Positions 48,700 through 60,966 are shown, counted from the stretch's first letter. The stretch: DNA of 64,000 nt from Citrobacter amalonaticus (GCF_018323885.1 NZ_AP024585.1:1240001-1304000), one strand, 5' to 3'. The notes: a model not told the origin generated them from the letters alone. Numbers and translations are program-made.

Positions 48700-50123
48700 A
48701 TAATCTTACGCACCTTAGCGTTGCCGGACTGCAGACGCAGTGTTTCCCAGATCGGTTCCAGGGTGTTAAACGCCGCGCGCAGAGGCTCTTCCGGTAAGGC
48801 AAACGGCATACGTAAGAAACGATCAAATGCGCCCGTGAGCCCAAAACGGGTGCCTGTTCCGAGTTGGATCCCGACGCTTTCCGCCCGCGTGGCGAAAAGC
48901 GTTGCCAGCGTATCCGGCAGTTCTACCCAGAAGGATAATCCGCCCTGTGGTTGCTGATAGCGCCACTCGGGAAAGTGTTTGCGCATCAGGGTGTCGCAGA
49001 GTGCGCGCCGCGCGGCGAGCTGTTGTCTGCGCTGCGGCAAAAATGAATCAGCATTATCCAGGAGCCACGTGGTGGCAAGTTGTTCGATGACCGGCGAGCC
49101 CAAATCGACCGTATCCCGCGTTTGCACCAGCGCGGCGATGGTACGTGATGGCGCACGCACCCAGCCCAGACGCAGTCCTCCCCAGAAACTCTTGCCCGCT
49201 GAACCCAGCATAATTACCGGGGCGTCGCGGTGATACGCCGCCAGTGGCGGGGGCGGTGGGGCGTCGTACCAGAGGTTCACCATCGTTTCGTCAATCACTA
49301 GCGTTGTACGCGTACGGGCAGCGATATCCGCGATGACGTGCCGCGTCTCATCATCCATACACCGCCCGGTGGGATTATGGAAATCCGGCATCAGATAGGC
49401 CATTCTCGGTGAGGTCTGGGCGATGGTTGCGGCCAGTCCATCCGTATCCCAACCCTGTTCGGGTAATGACACGCCCACCGGTCGACAGGAGGCGCCCTGA
49501 ATGGCCGCAATTGCCAGCGGGTACGTCGGATGATCGACCACTACCCGATCGCCGGGGCCAGTCAATAAGCGCAGGATCAGCGCCAGACCACTGACCGCGC
49601 CGTTGACCACCATGATTTCATCCGCCGTTGTCGGAAGGCCTCGCGCACAGTAATGACGGGCGAGCGATTCACGCAAGCCGAGTAATCCCTGTGGTTGATA
49701 GCCCGACGTCAGCAAATGCGGTGGCATCGCAACCAGCGCCTGTTGATAAGCCTGATGGATTTCAGGCCCCGCACTGAGGGCGGCGGTGGAGAGATCCAAT
49801 GCCATCGTGGTACCGGTTCGCGTCGGCACTTCGCGGATATGACCTGGCAGAACCACACGCGACCCACTGCCGTGCCGACTCTCCAGATATCCCTCTTCCC
49901 GCAATTGCGCCAGCGCGCTGGCCACGGTGGTCCGGCTGACGTCGAGTACCGCAGCCAGTTCGCGTTCTCCGGGCAAACGACTGTCGAGTGCCAGACGCCC
50001 GTCGAGGATCAGCAGACGCAACGCTTCTGCCAGTTGCCGCCAGAGCGGAGTTCTTGCGGCGCTATCCTGCCAGTGCCCAAGCAGGCGCTGGAGAGATTGA
50101 CTTCCATAACGACGTGATGACAT
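48696..50123 (-). CDS. MocR-family (GntR/aminotransferase) regulator, YczR-like
   Basis: The 475-residue protein fuses an N-terminal GntR winged helix-turn-helix (about 24-90) to a fold-type I aminotransferase-like domain (about 110-475). The PLP-binding lysine is Lys311 in Gly-Ser-Ala-Gly-Lys-Ser. MocR proteins such as PdxR sense pyridoxal phosphate or related amino compounds. It is divergent from a YczE-like membrane protein, a pairing seen in many bacteria, so it probably regulates that gene. The ATG at 50123 is chosen over a TTG extension to 50141. It is absent from K-12 at this place. Confidence 0.85.
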   Translation of the reverse strand: MSSRRYGSQSLQRLLGHWQDSAARTPLWRQLAEALRLLILDGRLALDSRLPGERELAAVLDVSRTTVASALAQLREEGYLESRHGSGSRVVLPGHIREVPTRTGTTMALDLSTAALSAGPEIHQAYQQALVAMPPHLLTSGYQPQGLLGLRESLARHYCARGLPTTADEIMVVNGAVSGLALILRLLTGPGDRVVVDHPTYPLAIAAIQGASCRPVGVSLPEQGWDTDGLAATIAQTSPRMAYLMPDFHNPTGRCMDDETRHVIADIAARTRTTLVIDETMVNLWYDAPPPPPLAAYHRDAPVIMLGSAGKSFWGGLRLGWVRAPSRTIAALVQTRDTVDLGSPVIEQLATTWLLDNADSFLPQRRQQLAARRALCDTLMRKHFPEWRYQQPQGGLSFWVELPDTLATLFATRAESVGIQLGTGTRFGLTGAFDRFLRMPFALPEEPLRAAFNTLEPIWETLRLQSGNAKVRKII

Positions 50124-50126
50124 TGC

Positions 50127-50149
50127 AGTCCACTTTTTCAAAACTGGTC
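50127..50149. promoter_or_regulatory. Candidate MocR-type operator
   Basis: An imperfect inverted repeat (AGTCCACTTTT and AAAACTGGTC, 8 of 10 matching) lies directly upstream of the MocR regulator's start codon, in the region shared with yczE. The half-site AAGTGGAC resembles PdxR-type boxes. Binding here would allow autoregulation and control of yczE. Confidence 0.45.
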
Positions 50150-50207
50150 ATTAATCATAGTGCCAATTACAGCGATGATGAAGACTATCTGAACGGGGAG
50201 GGTGAAA

Positions 50208-50804
50208 ATGGGACGTCGTCTGGTTCAACTTTATTTTGGGCTGGCTCTGTATGGGGTATCAACCGCGATGTTTGTGCGCGCGGATTTAGGTGCCGATCCG
50301 TGGAACGTGTTCCATCTGGGGCTGGCGAATCTGTTGTCGATGAAGATTGGCGTGGTGATGATTATTGTCGGCGCGCTGGTACTCCTGCTGTGGATCCCCC
50401 TGCGTCAGCGCCCAGGATTGGGGACGCTCAGTAACGTGATTGTGATCGGGCTTGCCGCCGATGCCGCGCTGGCGATGATACCAACGTTTTCCTCTCTCGC
50501 GGTGCGTAGCCTTATGCTGGTGGCGGCCGTGGTAGTGAACGCCCTGGCGACGGGGATGTACATTGGCGCGGGGTTTGGCGCCGGGCCGAGAGACGGTCTG
50601 ATGACCGGTATTCACGCCCGCACGGGATGGTCGGTGCGTACGATCCGAACGGCGATTGAAGTTTCTGTTTTACTGAGCGGTTGGCTGCTCGGCGGTACGC
50701 TTGGCGTCGGAACCGTGCTGTATGCGCTGGCGATTGGACCGCTGATCCAGATCTGCCTGCCGTGGTTTCGCTACAAACCCAGTGCGCGGATTCAGACGGC
50801 GTAG
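50208..50804 (+). CDS. YczE/YyaS/YitT-family integral membrane protein
   Basis: The 198-residue protein has five or six hydrophobic spans and the family segment Ala-Asp-Leu-Gly-Ala-Asp-Pro-Trp-Asn-Val-Phe, followed later by Gly-Ala-Gly-Pro-Arg-Asp-Gly-Leu-Met. The family is common in bacteria and archaea, and transport of a small molecule is suspected but unproven. The start at ATG 50208 follows GGGGAGG with 6 bases of spacing. The GTG at 50202 would leave no room for a ribosome site. The partner regulator suggests a substrate linked to amino compounds or vitamin B6, which is inference only. Confidence 0.85.
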   Translation: MGRRLVQLYFGLALYGVSTAMFVRADLGADPWNVFHLGLANLLSMKIGVVMIIVGALVLLLWIPLRQRPGLGTLSNVIVIGLAADAALAMIPTFSSLAVRSLMLVAAVVVNALATGMYIGAGFGAGPRDGLMTGIHARTGWSVRTIRTAIEVSVLLSGWLLGGTLGVGTVLYALAIGPLIQICLPWFRYKPSARIQTA

Positions 50805-50886
50805 ACAGGAGAGGGCGACTAAACTTATTCACGACTGACGCGGCTGGAATAGGCTTGTCGCGCGGTGGACTTCGGAGGTTTTTCTC

Positions 50887-51240
50887 ATGAAGTACGTGGA
50901 TGGATTTGTCCTTGCCGTACCTGCCGAAAACAAGGAGGCTTATAAGGCGATGGCGGCAAAAGCAGCACCGCTGTTCAAGGAATTTGGCGCGCTCCGCATT
51001 GTGGAATGTTGGGCCGAGGATGTGCCCGATGGCAAACTCACCGATTTTCGTATGGCGGTGAAAGCCGAGGAGCACGAAGAAGTGGTATTCAGTTGGATTG
51101 AATACCCGTCGAAAGAAGTGCGGGATGCGGCGAATCAGAAGATGATGAACGATCCGCGCATGAAAGCGTTCAGTGAGTCGATGCCGTTTGATGGTAAACG
51201 CATGATTTACGGCGGATTCTCCCCCATTATCGACGACTAG
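50887..51240 (+). CDS. ybaA: DUF1428-family protein YbaA
   Basis: The 117-residue protein matches E. coli YbaA along its length. It belongs to the DUF1428 family of ferredoxin-like alpha/beta barrels (dimeric antibiotic-monooxygenase fold relatives) with no known reaction. The segment Val-Glu-Cys-Trp near residue 40 is conserved. It is preceded by a GGAGG site at 50875-50879 and is probably transcribed alone. Confidence 0.93.
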   Translation: MKYVDGFVLAVPAENKEAYKAMAAKAAPLFKEFGALRIVECWAEDVPDGKLTDFRMAVKAEEHEEVVFSWIEYPSKEVRDAANQKMMNDPRMKAFSESMPFDGKRMIYGGFSPIIDD

Positions 51241-51246
51241 CGTGAC

Positions 51247-51271
51247 TGGCTGTGCGGCGTGCCGCCAGCCA
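51247..51271. other. Hairpin between convergent ybaA and pdeB
   Basis: TGGCTG-T-GCGGC pairs with GCCGC-C-AGCCA across a 2-base loop with one mismatch. It sits between the two stop codons. There is no clear T run, so it is likely a weak bidirectional transcript end. Confidence 0.5.
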
Positions 51272-51279
51272 TCTTTGCG

Positions 51280-52830
51280 TTATAAGCGTTTTTCAGCCCA
51301 CAGAATAAATGCTTCTTTGGGCAGCGCTTTGCTGTAAAGCCAGCCCTGCCCATAATGGACGCCGTGCTGGCGCAACCAGTCTTCCTGATTAGCCGTTTCA
51401 ATTCCTTCCGCCACCATTTTCAGCTTCAGCGTTTTGGCCATTTCGATGATATGCGGCGTCACGTTTTTATATTCGAGCGCATCGACAAACGATTTGTCGA
51501 TTTTCAGGATATCTACGTCCAGATTCTGCAAATAACTAAGACTGGAATAGCCGGTGCCAAAATCATCAATATAGATAGCATGCCCCGCCTTACGATAGCG
51601 GGCGACAATGGGTGAACTGGTTTTCGGATCGGCAAATCCCCGTTCCGTCAGTTCCAGCGCAATCTGTGAGGGGGCAAGCTGATACCGGTTAAGCCGTTTA
51701 CTGAGCAACGTCGGGAGCTTTTCAGAGGCGAGATCCGCCGCTTCAACATTTATGGAAATATGCTGTTCGGGATGCTGCTTCAGCCATTTCCCCATATCCT
51801 CAAATACCGTTTCAATGATTAAGCGGGTGAGAGGTTCGGTAAGACCAGTCTCTTCGGCCAGAGTGATGAAAATGTCGGGCGACAGGTCGCTGCCGTCAGT
51901 TTGCGGCCAGCGCGCCAGCGCTTCCGCCCCTACGATTTTGCCGGTGCTGAGTGACACAATAGGCTGATAATGGACCTTAATATCGCGGTTATTGATGGCA
52001 TCCTGCAATCGGTGGTGGGGTGACTGGAGACGGCGCAGAATGCGCAAAATAAAGGCGGCGGCCAGCAGACCGATCAGAGTGCCGGCGGGAACCCAGATCA
52101 GCGCCTGCCGGTACCAGATTTTTTGTAGTGGGAGGGTCGACGCCCAACTGACAATGGTAATGCCCATCTCCGGGAAAGGGCGAATCTCATAAATAATGCC
52201 ATGACTTTCCATGTGGCGAGGCGTGGTTTCCTGAGTAAATTGCAGAATATTCGGTGCGAGCGCGCTGCTGCTGGCAATGACGGTATTGCGTTTTACGCCA
52301 ATAATCGCGACATCGATCTGCCAGGCGCCAAAAGGAACCACGTCGATAAATGAGGCGGGATCAATCATCACGATATAGTCGCCATAGCCCAGTGCTGCCA
52401 TGTAACGCTCGATCCCCAGATCGTTATGCGCGGTAAACCAGGCGCGGTAGCCATCGTTAGTGATTTTCATGGGCGGCGGGAAGGCCGAGGTATAACTTTC
52501 CTGCTCCAGAGAGGAACAGCGTGGTATGTTGTTTCGCAGATACAGTACTTCCTGGACATAGCGATAGCTGAAGGAAAGTCTCCGCATCGCCAGTAAGTGT
52601 TCACGCGAGCACGGTGCGCTGTTCACGGCGTTAATCTGCTGTAATGCCTGTTTTGCCTGGGCCACCACGCGTTCAGTACGTTCAGATACGCGCGATGAGT
52701 AGGTATCCAGCTCCTCGATGAATTTCTTTTCGACCTGGCGATGAGCGAGCCAGACACTCAAACCGACCGGAACCAATACGGCGAGGATAAGCACTCCTGT
52801 TACCAGACTGACCAGATGTCGTGTTCTCAC
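51280..52830 (-). CDS. pdeB: Cyclic di-GMP phosphodiesterase PdeB (CSS-EAL)
   Basis: The 516-residue protein (formerly YlaB) has an N-terminal membrane span (about 7-29), a periplasmic CSS domain with the redox-sensing cysteines Cys74 and Cys105 (Cys-Ser-Ser at 105-107), a second span near 232-255 and a C-terminal EAL domain. The Glu-Ala-Leu motif in Ala-Glu-Ala-Leu-Ala-Arg and the Asp-Asp-Phe-Gly-Thr-Gly-Tyr-Ser-Ser motif show an active phosphodiesterase. In the family, disulfide formation (DsbA/B) holds it inactive and the free-thiol form degrades c-di-GMP. The start is a GTG at 52830 behind AAGGATA, giving the E. coli length. Confidence 0.93.
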   Translation of the reverse strand: MRTRHLVSLVTGVLILAVLVPVGLSVWLAHRQVEKKFIEELDTYSSRVSERTERVVAQAKQALQQINAVNSAPCSREHLLAMRRLSFSYRYVQEVLYLRNNIPRCSSLEQESYTSAFPPPMKITNDGYRAWFTAHNDLGIERYMAALGYGDYIVMIDPASFIDVVPFGAWQIDVAIIGVKRNTVIASSSALAPNILQFTQETTPRHMESHGIIYEIRPFPEMGITIVSWASTLPLQKIWYRQALIWVPAGTLIGLLAAAFILRILRRLQSPHHRLQDAINNRDIKVHYQPIVSLSTGKIVGAEALARWPQTDGSDLSPDIFITLAEETGLTEPLTRLIIETVFEDMGKWLKQHPEQHISINVEAADLASEKLPTLLSKRLNRYQLAPSQIALELTERGFADPKTSSPIVARYRKAGHAIYIDDFGTGYSSLSYLQNLDVDILKIDKSFVDALEYKNVTPHIIEMAKTLKLKMVAEGIETANQEDWLRQHGVHYGQGWLYSKALPKEAFILWAEKRL

Positions 52831-53011
52831 GCAAATATCCTTAATAACGCATTGTAGAGAAAGTATATCCGATCGGGAAAAAAGCCCTGTAAATGATGTC
52901 GTTAATCTGCAGAATTTTTTGTGGGGAGTCCGACTTTTCGCCGTCTTCAATGCAAAAGAACGCGCGTTAATGCGGAAAGGATTGAACTGTCATGCGTTCA
53001 GCGATAAGGTA

Positions 53012-53028
53012 ATGTTATACTATAACAT
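53012..53028. promoter_or_regulatory. Zur box upstream of rpmJ2
   Basis: ATGTTATA-C-TATAACAT is a perfect palindrome that matches the Zur consensus (centre GTTATAnTATAAC). It overlaps the likely promoter, 25 bases before rpmJ2, so the gene should be on only when zinc is scarce. Confidence 0.85.
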
Positions 53029-53052
53029 AATATCAACGCTGATGAGGATATC

Positions 53053-53193
53053 ATGCAGGTCTTGAATTCATTACGTAGCGCAAAGCAGCGCCATCCCGAC
53101 TGTCAGATCGTAAAGCGGAAAGGGCGTTTATATGTGATTTGTAAGAGCAACCCGCGTTTTAAAGCGGTACAGGGAAGGAAAAAACGGCGTTAG
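53053..53193 (+). CDS. rpmJ2: Zinc-independent alternative ribosomal protein L36
   Basis: The 46-residue basic protein (YkgO type) replaces the zinc-binding form of L36 when zinc is limiting. The zinc ligands are broken: only two cysteines (17 and 30) remain, and the usual His position is Arg. The GAGGATA site precedes the ATG. In Salmonella and E. coli, a zinc-independent L31 gene (rpmE2) lies directly before it. No such gene is present between pdeB and rpmJ2 here. The intervening 222 bases carry only the Zur box and promoter. Confidence 0.9.
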   Translation: MQVLNSLRSAKQRHPDCQIVKRKGRLYVICKSNPRFKAVQGRKKRR

Positions 53194-53203
53194 AGAGAAG
53201 AGG

Positions 53204-53230
53204 GCCGGATAGAGGAAAAGTCTATCCGGC
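53204..53230. repeat. REP-like hairpin after rpmJ2
   Basis: GCCGGATAGA and TCTATCCGGC form a perfect 10-base stem with a 7-base loop, between the convergent ends of rpmJ2 and ylaC. It probably ends or protects the short rpmJ2 mRNA. Confidence 0.75.
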
Positions 53231-53242
53231 AATACCAATTGG

Positions 53243-53713
53243 CTATGGTGTGGCTTCTGCGCGGGCAAGAGTGAAGATATCGTAAAACGACAGTTCGCCT
53301 TTACGCGTCAGCATCTTCTGTAATTGCGCTTTACGTTCATCGTCAACGTCCGGGGAGTGAAGGATGGTGCTAATCAGTGTAGGAGGCACAAAGCGGGTGT
53401 TGTACCACTCGCCGTTGTAACACACCCTTAAATCCAGTACGTCGATATCTTCATAGCGATAGCGCGGGGCGACATCAAAAAAGAAAAAACCGTTGAGGAT
53501 GACAAACAGCACCACCAGCAGCCAGACGGAGTCAACCAGCGTTTCTGATTGCAGCATGACCGCCAGCGTGGCAAACCACGCAACATACATCCCGATAAAC
53601 AGGCCTGGATGTTTACGAATAAAGCTGATGCTAAAGCGGGGCTTATTATCGCGCTTCTCACGAACATTCAGATCGTCGATGGTTTCAGTGAGCAGGCGTT
53701 GTATTTCTGTCAT
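53243..53713 (-). CDS. ylaC: Inner-membrane protein YlaC
   Basis: The 156-residue protein has two membrane spans (about 37-54 and 60-82) between soluble ends. It equals E. coli YlaC in length. Its function is unknown. It is a single leftward gene. Confidence 0.93.
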   Translation of the reverse strand: MTEIQRLLTETIDDLNVREKRDNKPRFSISFIRKHPGLFIGMYVAWFATLAVMLQSETLVDSVWLLVVLFVILNGFFFFDVAPRYRYEDIDVLDLRVCYNGEWYNTRFVPPTLISTILHSPDVDDERKAQLQKMLTRKGELSFYDIFTLARAEATP

Positions 53714-53826
53714 TTTTTGCCTTCGTGATTTCGCAACTTACAGGGGAACGCCCTATTTTAAATGGGCGATTAGCCTGAAAAAAGTAACAGATTAACCACA
53801 ATTTAGCATAACAGTTACAATTCTAT

Positions 53827-54378
53827 TTACAGTGTTTTAATAATCCGTGCTGGATTACCTCCCACCACGACGTTGGCGGGTACGCTTTTGGTCACTACGG
53901 CGCCGGAGGCAACCACCACATTGTCACCAATGCTGACGCCGGGATTAATGACCGCACGCCCACCAATCCAGACATTATTGCCAATCGTGACGGGTTTGCC
54001 GAACTCCAGTCCGCTATTGCGTTCTGTCGCATCCAGCGGATGCGTGGCGGTATAGATATGAACGCCGGGAGCCAGCATGCAGTTATCACCAATAATAATG
54101 GGGCAGACGTCGAGCATGACGCAGTCGAAGTTGGCGTAGAAGTCTTTACCCAGGAAGATATTGTAACCGTAGTCACAGCGAAATGAAGGCTCGATGTAGG
54201 GGCGGTCGCACTGACCTAACAGGGCGTGGAGAATAGCCTGGCGTTCGGCCTTTTCATCCGGGGCGGTGTGATTGTAGCGGTGAACGAACCGACGCGCCTG
54301 CAATCGGTCATGGCGCAGAGTCTCATCTGCCGGGTGATACCGTTCACCCGCTATCATTTTACGCTTCTCTTCACTCAT
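53827..54378 (-). CDS. maa: Maltose O-acetyltransferase
   Basis: The 183-residue left-handed beta-helix acetyltransferase uses acetyl-CoA to acetylate maltose and other sugars. The hexapeptide repeats (Ile-Gly-x-Asn-x-x, Ile-Gly-Asp-Asn-Val-Val) run from about 70 to 180, and the active-site His-Pro in Thr-Ala-Thr-His-Pro is near residue 115. The physiological role is uncertain. It lies 175 bases from hha in the same direction. Confidence 0.94.
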   Translation of the reverse strand: MSEEKRKMIAGERYHPADETLRHDRLQARRFVHRYNHTAPDEKAERQAILHALLGQCDRPYIEPSFRCDYGYNIFLGKDFYANFDCVMLDVCPIIIGDNCMLAPGVHIYTATHPLDATERNSGLEFGKPVTIGNNVWIGGRAVINPGVSIGDNVVVASGAVVTKSVPANVVVGGNPARIIKTL

Positions 54379-54554
54379 TCTGCGCTCTCTGCCTGTTCAC
54401 TGGTGAGGCAATACAGTAGAGGGTCTGCGTTAATCAGGGAACGATCCCTGAACTATACCGTGACAGAAGTCACAATAGCCATGCTATTGTTATTGCAAAT
54501 AAGATAAATGTTCCCCAGGAAAACATCCGTATTTCCTGATATTCAGTAATCAAA

Positions 54555-54773
54555 TTAACGAATGAATTTCCAGACGGAGGAGGGGATCTTGTCGTAAAGT
54601 TTATTCATCGTCAATTCTGCAAGACGGTGATCGGCGGCTGAGTAAAATACAGCCAATTCATTGTCAGATAATTCATATTTATTTTTCTCAATCACGCGTT
54701 CAAGTGTGTCAATTGTCTGACAGCGTCGCAAGCGCATCAAATAATCAGTTTTAGTTAATGGTTTATCGGACAT
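54555..54773 (-). CDS. hha: Haemolysin-expression modulator Hha
   Basis: The 72-residue protein is near-identical to E. coli Hha. It partners with H-NS and StpA to silence AT-rich, horizontally acquired genes. In E. coli it has also been described as a toxin with TomB as its antitoxin. The gene follows tomB by 27 bases, so the pair is an operon. Confidence 0.97.
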
Positions 54774-54800
54774 AAATCTTACCTATGATTGTAATAATTT

Positions 54801-55175
54801 TTAACAAGACAAACTAACAGGGTTAGCTCTGGTGGCATTCACAAAGCAACGGAACAAGCGATTACCTGATTTCCGCCATTTCTGCAGATCCTGCGCATTA
54901 ATGCCATAACTGCTGAACAACATAAATGTGTCGTCCAGATATTCATCAATCTGCTCAATCAGCTTATTGTCCTCATTATACTTAATTTTATAATTAAGTG
55001 CGAAGGTTGCAATATGCTCTATCAGTTCGTTGAGTTGAAGGTTGATCGCCGAGGTTGGGTCGTTAACCCAGCCATGATTGCTTTCTTCAAGGTTTGCAAG
55101 ACAGTCGTGATAAAGCGTTTCACAAAGAAATTTAAGCTGCGCTATATCATGTCTTTTGGGTGAGTATTCATCCAT
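54801..55175 (-). CDS. tomB: Hha antidote TomB
   Basis: The 124-residue acidic, helix-rich protein (YbaJ) is the upstream partner of hha. In E. coli it uses oxygen to oxidise a cysteine in Hha, relieving its toxic and biofilm effects. Cysteines 14, 20, 109 and 124 can be seen. A TATAGT-like -10 sits on the minus strand near 55272-55277, in the AT-rich upstream region. Confidence 0.94.
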   Translation of the reverse strand: MDEYSPKRHDIAQLKFLCETLYHDCLANLEESNHGWVNDPTSAINLQLNELIEHIATFALNYKIKYNEDNKLIEQIDEYLDDTFMLFSSYGINAQDLQKWRKSGNRLFRCFVNATRANPVSLSC

Positions 55176-55686
55176 AACGCATCCCCTTCTTAGTGGCTTG
55201 AACTAACCGAACACCTTTCGGGATGGGTACAACTAACTGACCTGGTACTTGCCTTCTACGCTTGATGATTTAACTATAATCTACTCTAAAAAAGATTTCA
55301 TCGTTATATTACGAAAAATTACAATTAATGTAATATGAGAGAAAGTGAAGGTTTGTGGATTTTTCTCATTATAGCATGTCGCCAGCCCATTCCGAAATGA
55401 GATAATTACGTGATTATTTTGAAATTCATCAGATTATCCTCTCTTTCCATCCTCATCGCTTACCTCCGACACGAAACCAGAAACGGATACCCCCCAGGAA
55501 TTGTCTTAATAATGAGTGGTTAAGTAGGGAATAAGCCATAAGCCAAATGGCCAGAAATAGCCTTCATCCTCTTGTGGATTATAACCTTTATTATCTACAA
55601 CCAAAAGTCAACAAGGTATCAATAAGCCCTTTTGCTGATTTCATTCGAAAAAAAGGCCGCTTGCGCGGCCTTTTATCAGATGAGCA
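55176..55686. other. tomB-acrB intergenic region
   Basis: This 511-base, AT-rich gap holds the tomB-hha promoter region and the acrB terminator (55644-55680). The middle (about 55300-55630) has no convincing gene: a 171-codon reading frame starting at 55547 runs antisense into acrB and shows no family motif. High AT content would suit H-NS binding. I see no clear small-RNA hallmarks, but a transcript cannot be excluded. Confidence 0.5.
55644..55680 (-). terminator. Terminator of acrAB
   Basis: A perfect 10-base stem (AAAAGGCCGC with its complement, loop TTGC) lies just past the acrB stop codon. Read leftward it ends in a run of seven or more Ts. Confidence 0.93.
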
Positions 55687-58839
<3,153 letters not shown>

Positions 58840-58858
58840 TTAACGGCTCCTGTTTAAG

Positions 58859-60052
58859 TTAAGACTTAGACTGCTCAGGCTGGCTACCGCTAGCGGCTTG
58901 CTGGTTGTTCTCTGCGGTAATCTCTTGTGCTTTCACCTGCGCACCAGGACGCACTTTCTGCAGCCCACTGATAATGACGCGTTCGCCTGCTTTCAGACCA
59001 CTGGTCACCAGCCATTTGTTGCCAATCGCCTGACTGGCCACGATTTGACGGTTTTCCACTTTGTCATCCGCACCCACAACCAGCACGGTAGCATCGCCGC
59101 GCGGCGTACGGGTCACGCCTTGTTGCGGCACCAGTAACGCAGTAGGGTTGGTTCCTTCTTCCAGACGCGCGCGAACAAACATTCCCGGCAATAAGGTGTG
59201 ATCCGGGTTAGGGAAGACGGCGCGGATGGTGATAGAACCGGTGGTCTGATCGACGGTCACGTCTGAAAACTCAAGCGTACCGGTCTGCGGGAATTTGATG
59301 CCGTCGCTGGTCACCAGCTCGACTTTCGCCTTGCCGTTTTCCTGCTTCAACGTTCCATTAGCCAGTTCTTGTTTCAGACGCAGGAAGTCGTTGCTCGACT
59401 GCGTCACGTCAACATAGATAGGATCGAGCTGCTGCACGGTTGCCAGCGCTGTCGCCTGACCGTTTTGCACCAGCGCGCCTTCCGTCACGGCAGATTTACC
59501 AATACGGCCGCTAATCGGAGAGGTCACTTTGGTGTACGCCAGGTTAATGCGCGCGGTTTCAACGGCGGCTTTCGCGGCAACGACAGCGGCATTCGCCTGT
59601 TGCGCATCGGCCAGCGCCTGATCGTAATCTTGTTGGCTGATGTACTGCGTGCCGAGCAGCTTTTTATAACGGTTAACCGTTACCTGAGCGATGCTGGCAG
59701 CGGCCTGGGCTTTCGCCAGATCGCCTTTCGCGCTTTCATAAGTGGCTTGATACGTCGCAGGATCAATCTGATAGAGAGACACTCCTGCTTCGATATCACT
59801 ACCTTCCTCGAAATTACGCTTCAGGATAATCCCGCTTACCTGAGGACGAACTTCCGCAATACGGAAAGCACTGGTGCGACCCGGCAGTTCAGTTGTGATC
59901 TGTAGAGGTTCGGTTTTGAGCGTCACAACCCCAACTTCTGGCATCTGCTGGCCCCCTTGTTGGGCCTGTTTGTCGTCACATCCTGTAAGCGCTAAGCTGC
60001 CTGAGAGCATCAGAACGACCGCCAGAGGCGTAAACCCTCTGTTTTTGTTCAT
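58859..60052 (-). CDS. acrA: Multidrug efflux periplasmic adaptor AcrA
   Basis: The 397-residue lipoprotein (lipobox Leu-Thr-Gly-Cys25) links AcrB to TolC. The layout is a membrane-proximal domain, beta-barrel, lipoyl half-motifs and an alpha-helical hairpin (about 95-170). The start at 60052 gives the E. coli length. The ORF extends to 60088 without a better ribosome site. It is divergent from acrR. Confidence 0.97.
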   Translation of the reverse strand: MNKNRGFTPLAVVLMLSGSLALTGCDDKQAQQGGQQMPEVGVVTLKTEPLQITTELPGRTSAFRIAEVRPQVSGIILKRNFEEGSDIEAGVSLYQIDPATYQATYESAKGDLAKAQAAASIAQVTVNRYKKLLGTQYISQQDYDQALADAQQANAAVVAAKAAVETARINLAYTKVTSPISGRIGKSAVTEGALVQNGQATALATVQQLDPIYVDVTQSSNDFLRLKQELANGTLKQENGKAKVELVTSDGIKFPQTGTLEFSDVTVDQTTGSITIRAVFPNPDHTLLPGMFVRARLEEGTNPTALLVPQQGVTRTPRGDATVLVVGADDKVENRQIVASQAIGNKWLVTSGLKAGERVIISGLQKVRPGAQVKAQEITAENNQQAASGSQPEQSKS

Positions 60053-60141
60053 ATGTAAACCTCGAGTGTCCGATTTCAAATTGATCAATGGTCAAAAGTC
60101 CACAAACCCATTGCTGCGTTTATATTATCGTCGTGCTATGG

Positions 60142-60165
60142 TACATACATCCATAAATGTATGTA
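60142..60165. promoter_or_regulatory. AcrR operator
   Basis: TACATACAT and ATGTATGTA form a perfect inverted repeat with a 6-base centre. It closely matches the known 24-base AcrR operator between acrA and acrR in E. coli. It lets AcrR control both genes. Confidence 0.88.
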
Positions 60166-60193
60166 AATCTAACACCTGTAAATTCACCGACAT

Positions 60194-60212
60194 ATGGCAC
60201 GAAAAACCAAAC
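60194..60212. promoter_or_regulatory. MarA/SoxS/Rob box at the acrR start
   Basis: ATGGCACGAAAAACCAAAC fits the marbox pattern (AYnGCAC-N2-W-N2-RYYAAAY) at every fixed position. It overlaps the first codons of acrR. An equivalent site activates acrAB in E. coli during oxidative and drug stress. Confidence 0.65.
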
Positions 60213-60847
60213 AACAAGCGCAGGAAACACGACAACACATCCTGGATGTAGCGCTACGGTTGTTCTCGCAACAAGGGGTATCTTCCACCTCGCTGGCGGA
60301 GATTGCAAAAGCCGCTGGCGTAACTCGCGGTGCAATCTATTGGCATTTCAAAAACAAGTCGGATTTATTTAGTGAAATCTGGGAACTATCAGAATCCAGT
60401 ATTGGTGAGCTTGAGACTGAGTATCAGGCAAAATTCCCCGACGATCCACTATCAGTGTTAAGAGAAATACTCGTTCATCTCCTTGAATCTACCGTGACAG
60501 AAGAACGGCGACGTTTATTGATGGAGATTATATTCCACAAATGTGAATTTGTGGGAGAAATGACTATAGTTCAGCAGGCGCAAAGAAACATCTGTCTCGA
60601 AAGCTATGATCGGATTGAACAAACTTTAGATCATTGTATTCATTCAAAAATGTTGCCTGCAAATTTGATTACGCGGCGGGCGGCGGTGATGATGCGCGCC
60701 ATGATTTCAGGTCTGATGGAAAACTGGCTTTTTGCCCCCCAATCGTTTGATCTCAAAAAAGAAGCGCGGGATTACGTCGCCGTTTTGCTGGAAATGTTAA
60801 CATTTTGTCCCACCTTACAGTCGACGGGGCCTGACGCCGTATCCTGA
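60194..60847 (+). CDS. acrR: TetR-family repressor AcrR
   Basis: The 217-residue repressor has a TetR-type N-terminal helix-turn-helix (about 10-55, with [11 protein letters not shown]) and a larger ligand-binding domain that senses pump substrates. The last 15 residues differ from E. coli AcrR and it is two residues longer, but no disabling lesion is visible. It is divergent from acrAB and shares the operator at 60142-60165. Confidence 0.95.
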   Translation: MARKTKQQAQETRQHILDVALRLFSQQGVSSTSLAEIAKAAGVTRGAIYWHFKNKSDLFSEIWELSESSIGELETEYQAKFPDDPLSVLREILVHLLESTVTEERRRLLMEIIFHKCEFVGEMTIVQQAQRNICLESYDRIEQTLDHCIHSKMLPANLITRRAAVMMRAMISGLMENWLFAPQSFDLKKEARDYVAVLLEMLTFCPTLQSTGPDAVS

Positions 60848-60966
60848 CGCTACTCCAGGAATAATCCTGGTCGGTTTCGCTGCCGCTATTCTGTCTGACA
60901 GAGCCGTGATATTCTTGCGCGTTGACTATTTTCGGTCGTCTTTTCGGTTCAGAAACCTTCATTCAC

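Noticed and set aside
54555..55175. Possible novel toxin-antitoxin system
   Set aside because: This is the known hha-tomB pair, with both proteins matching their E. coli counterparts in length, so it is not new.
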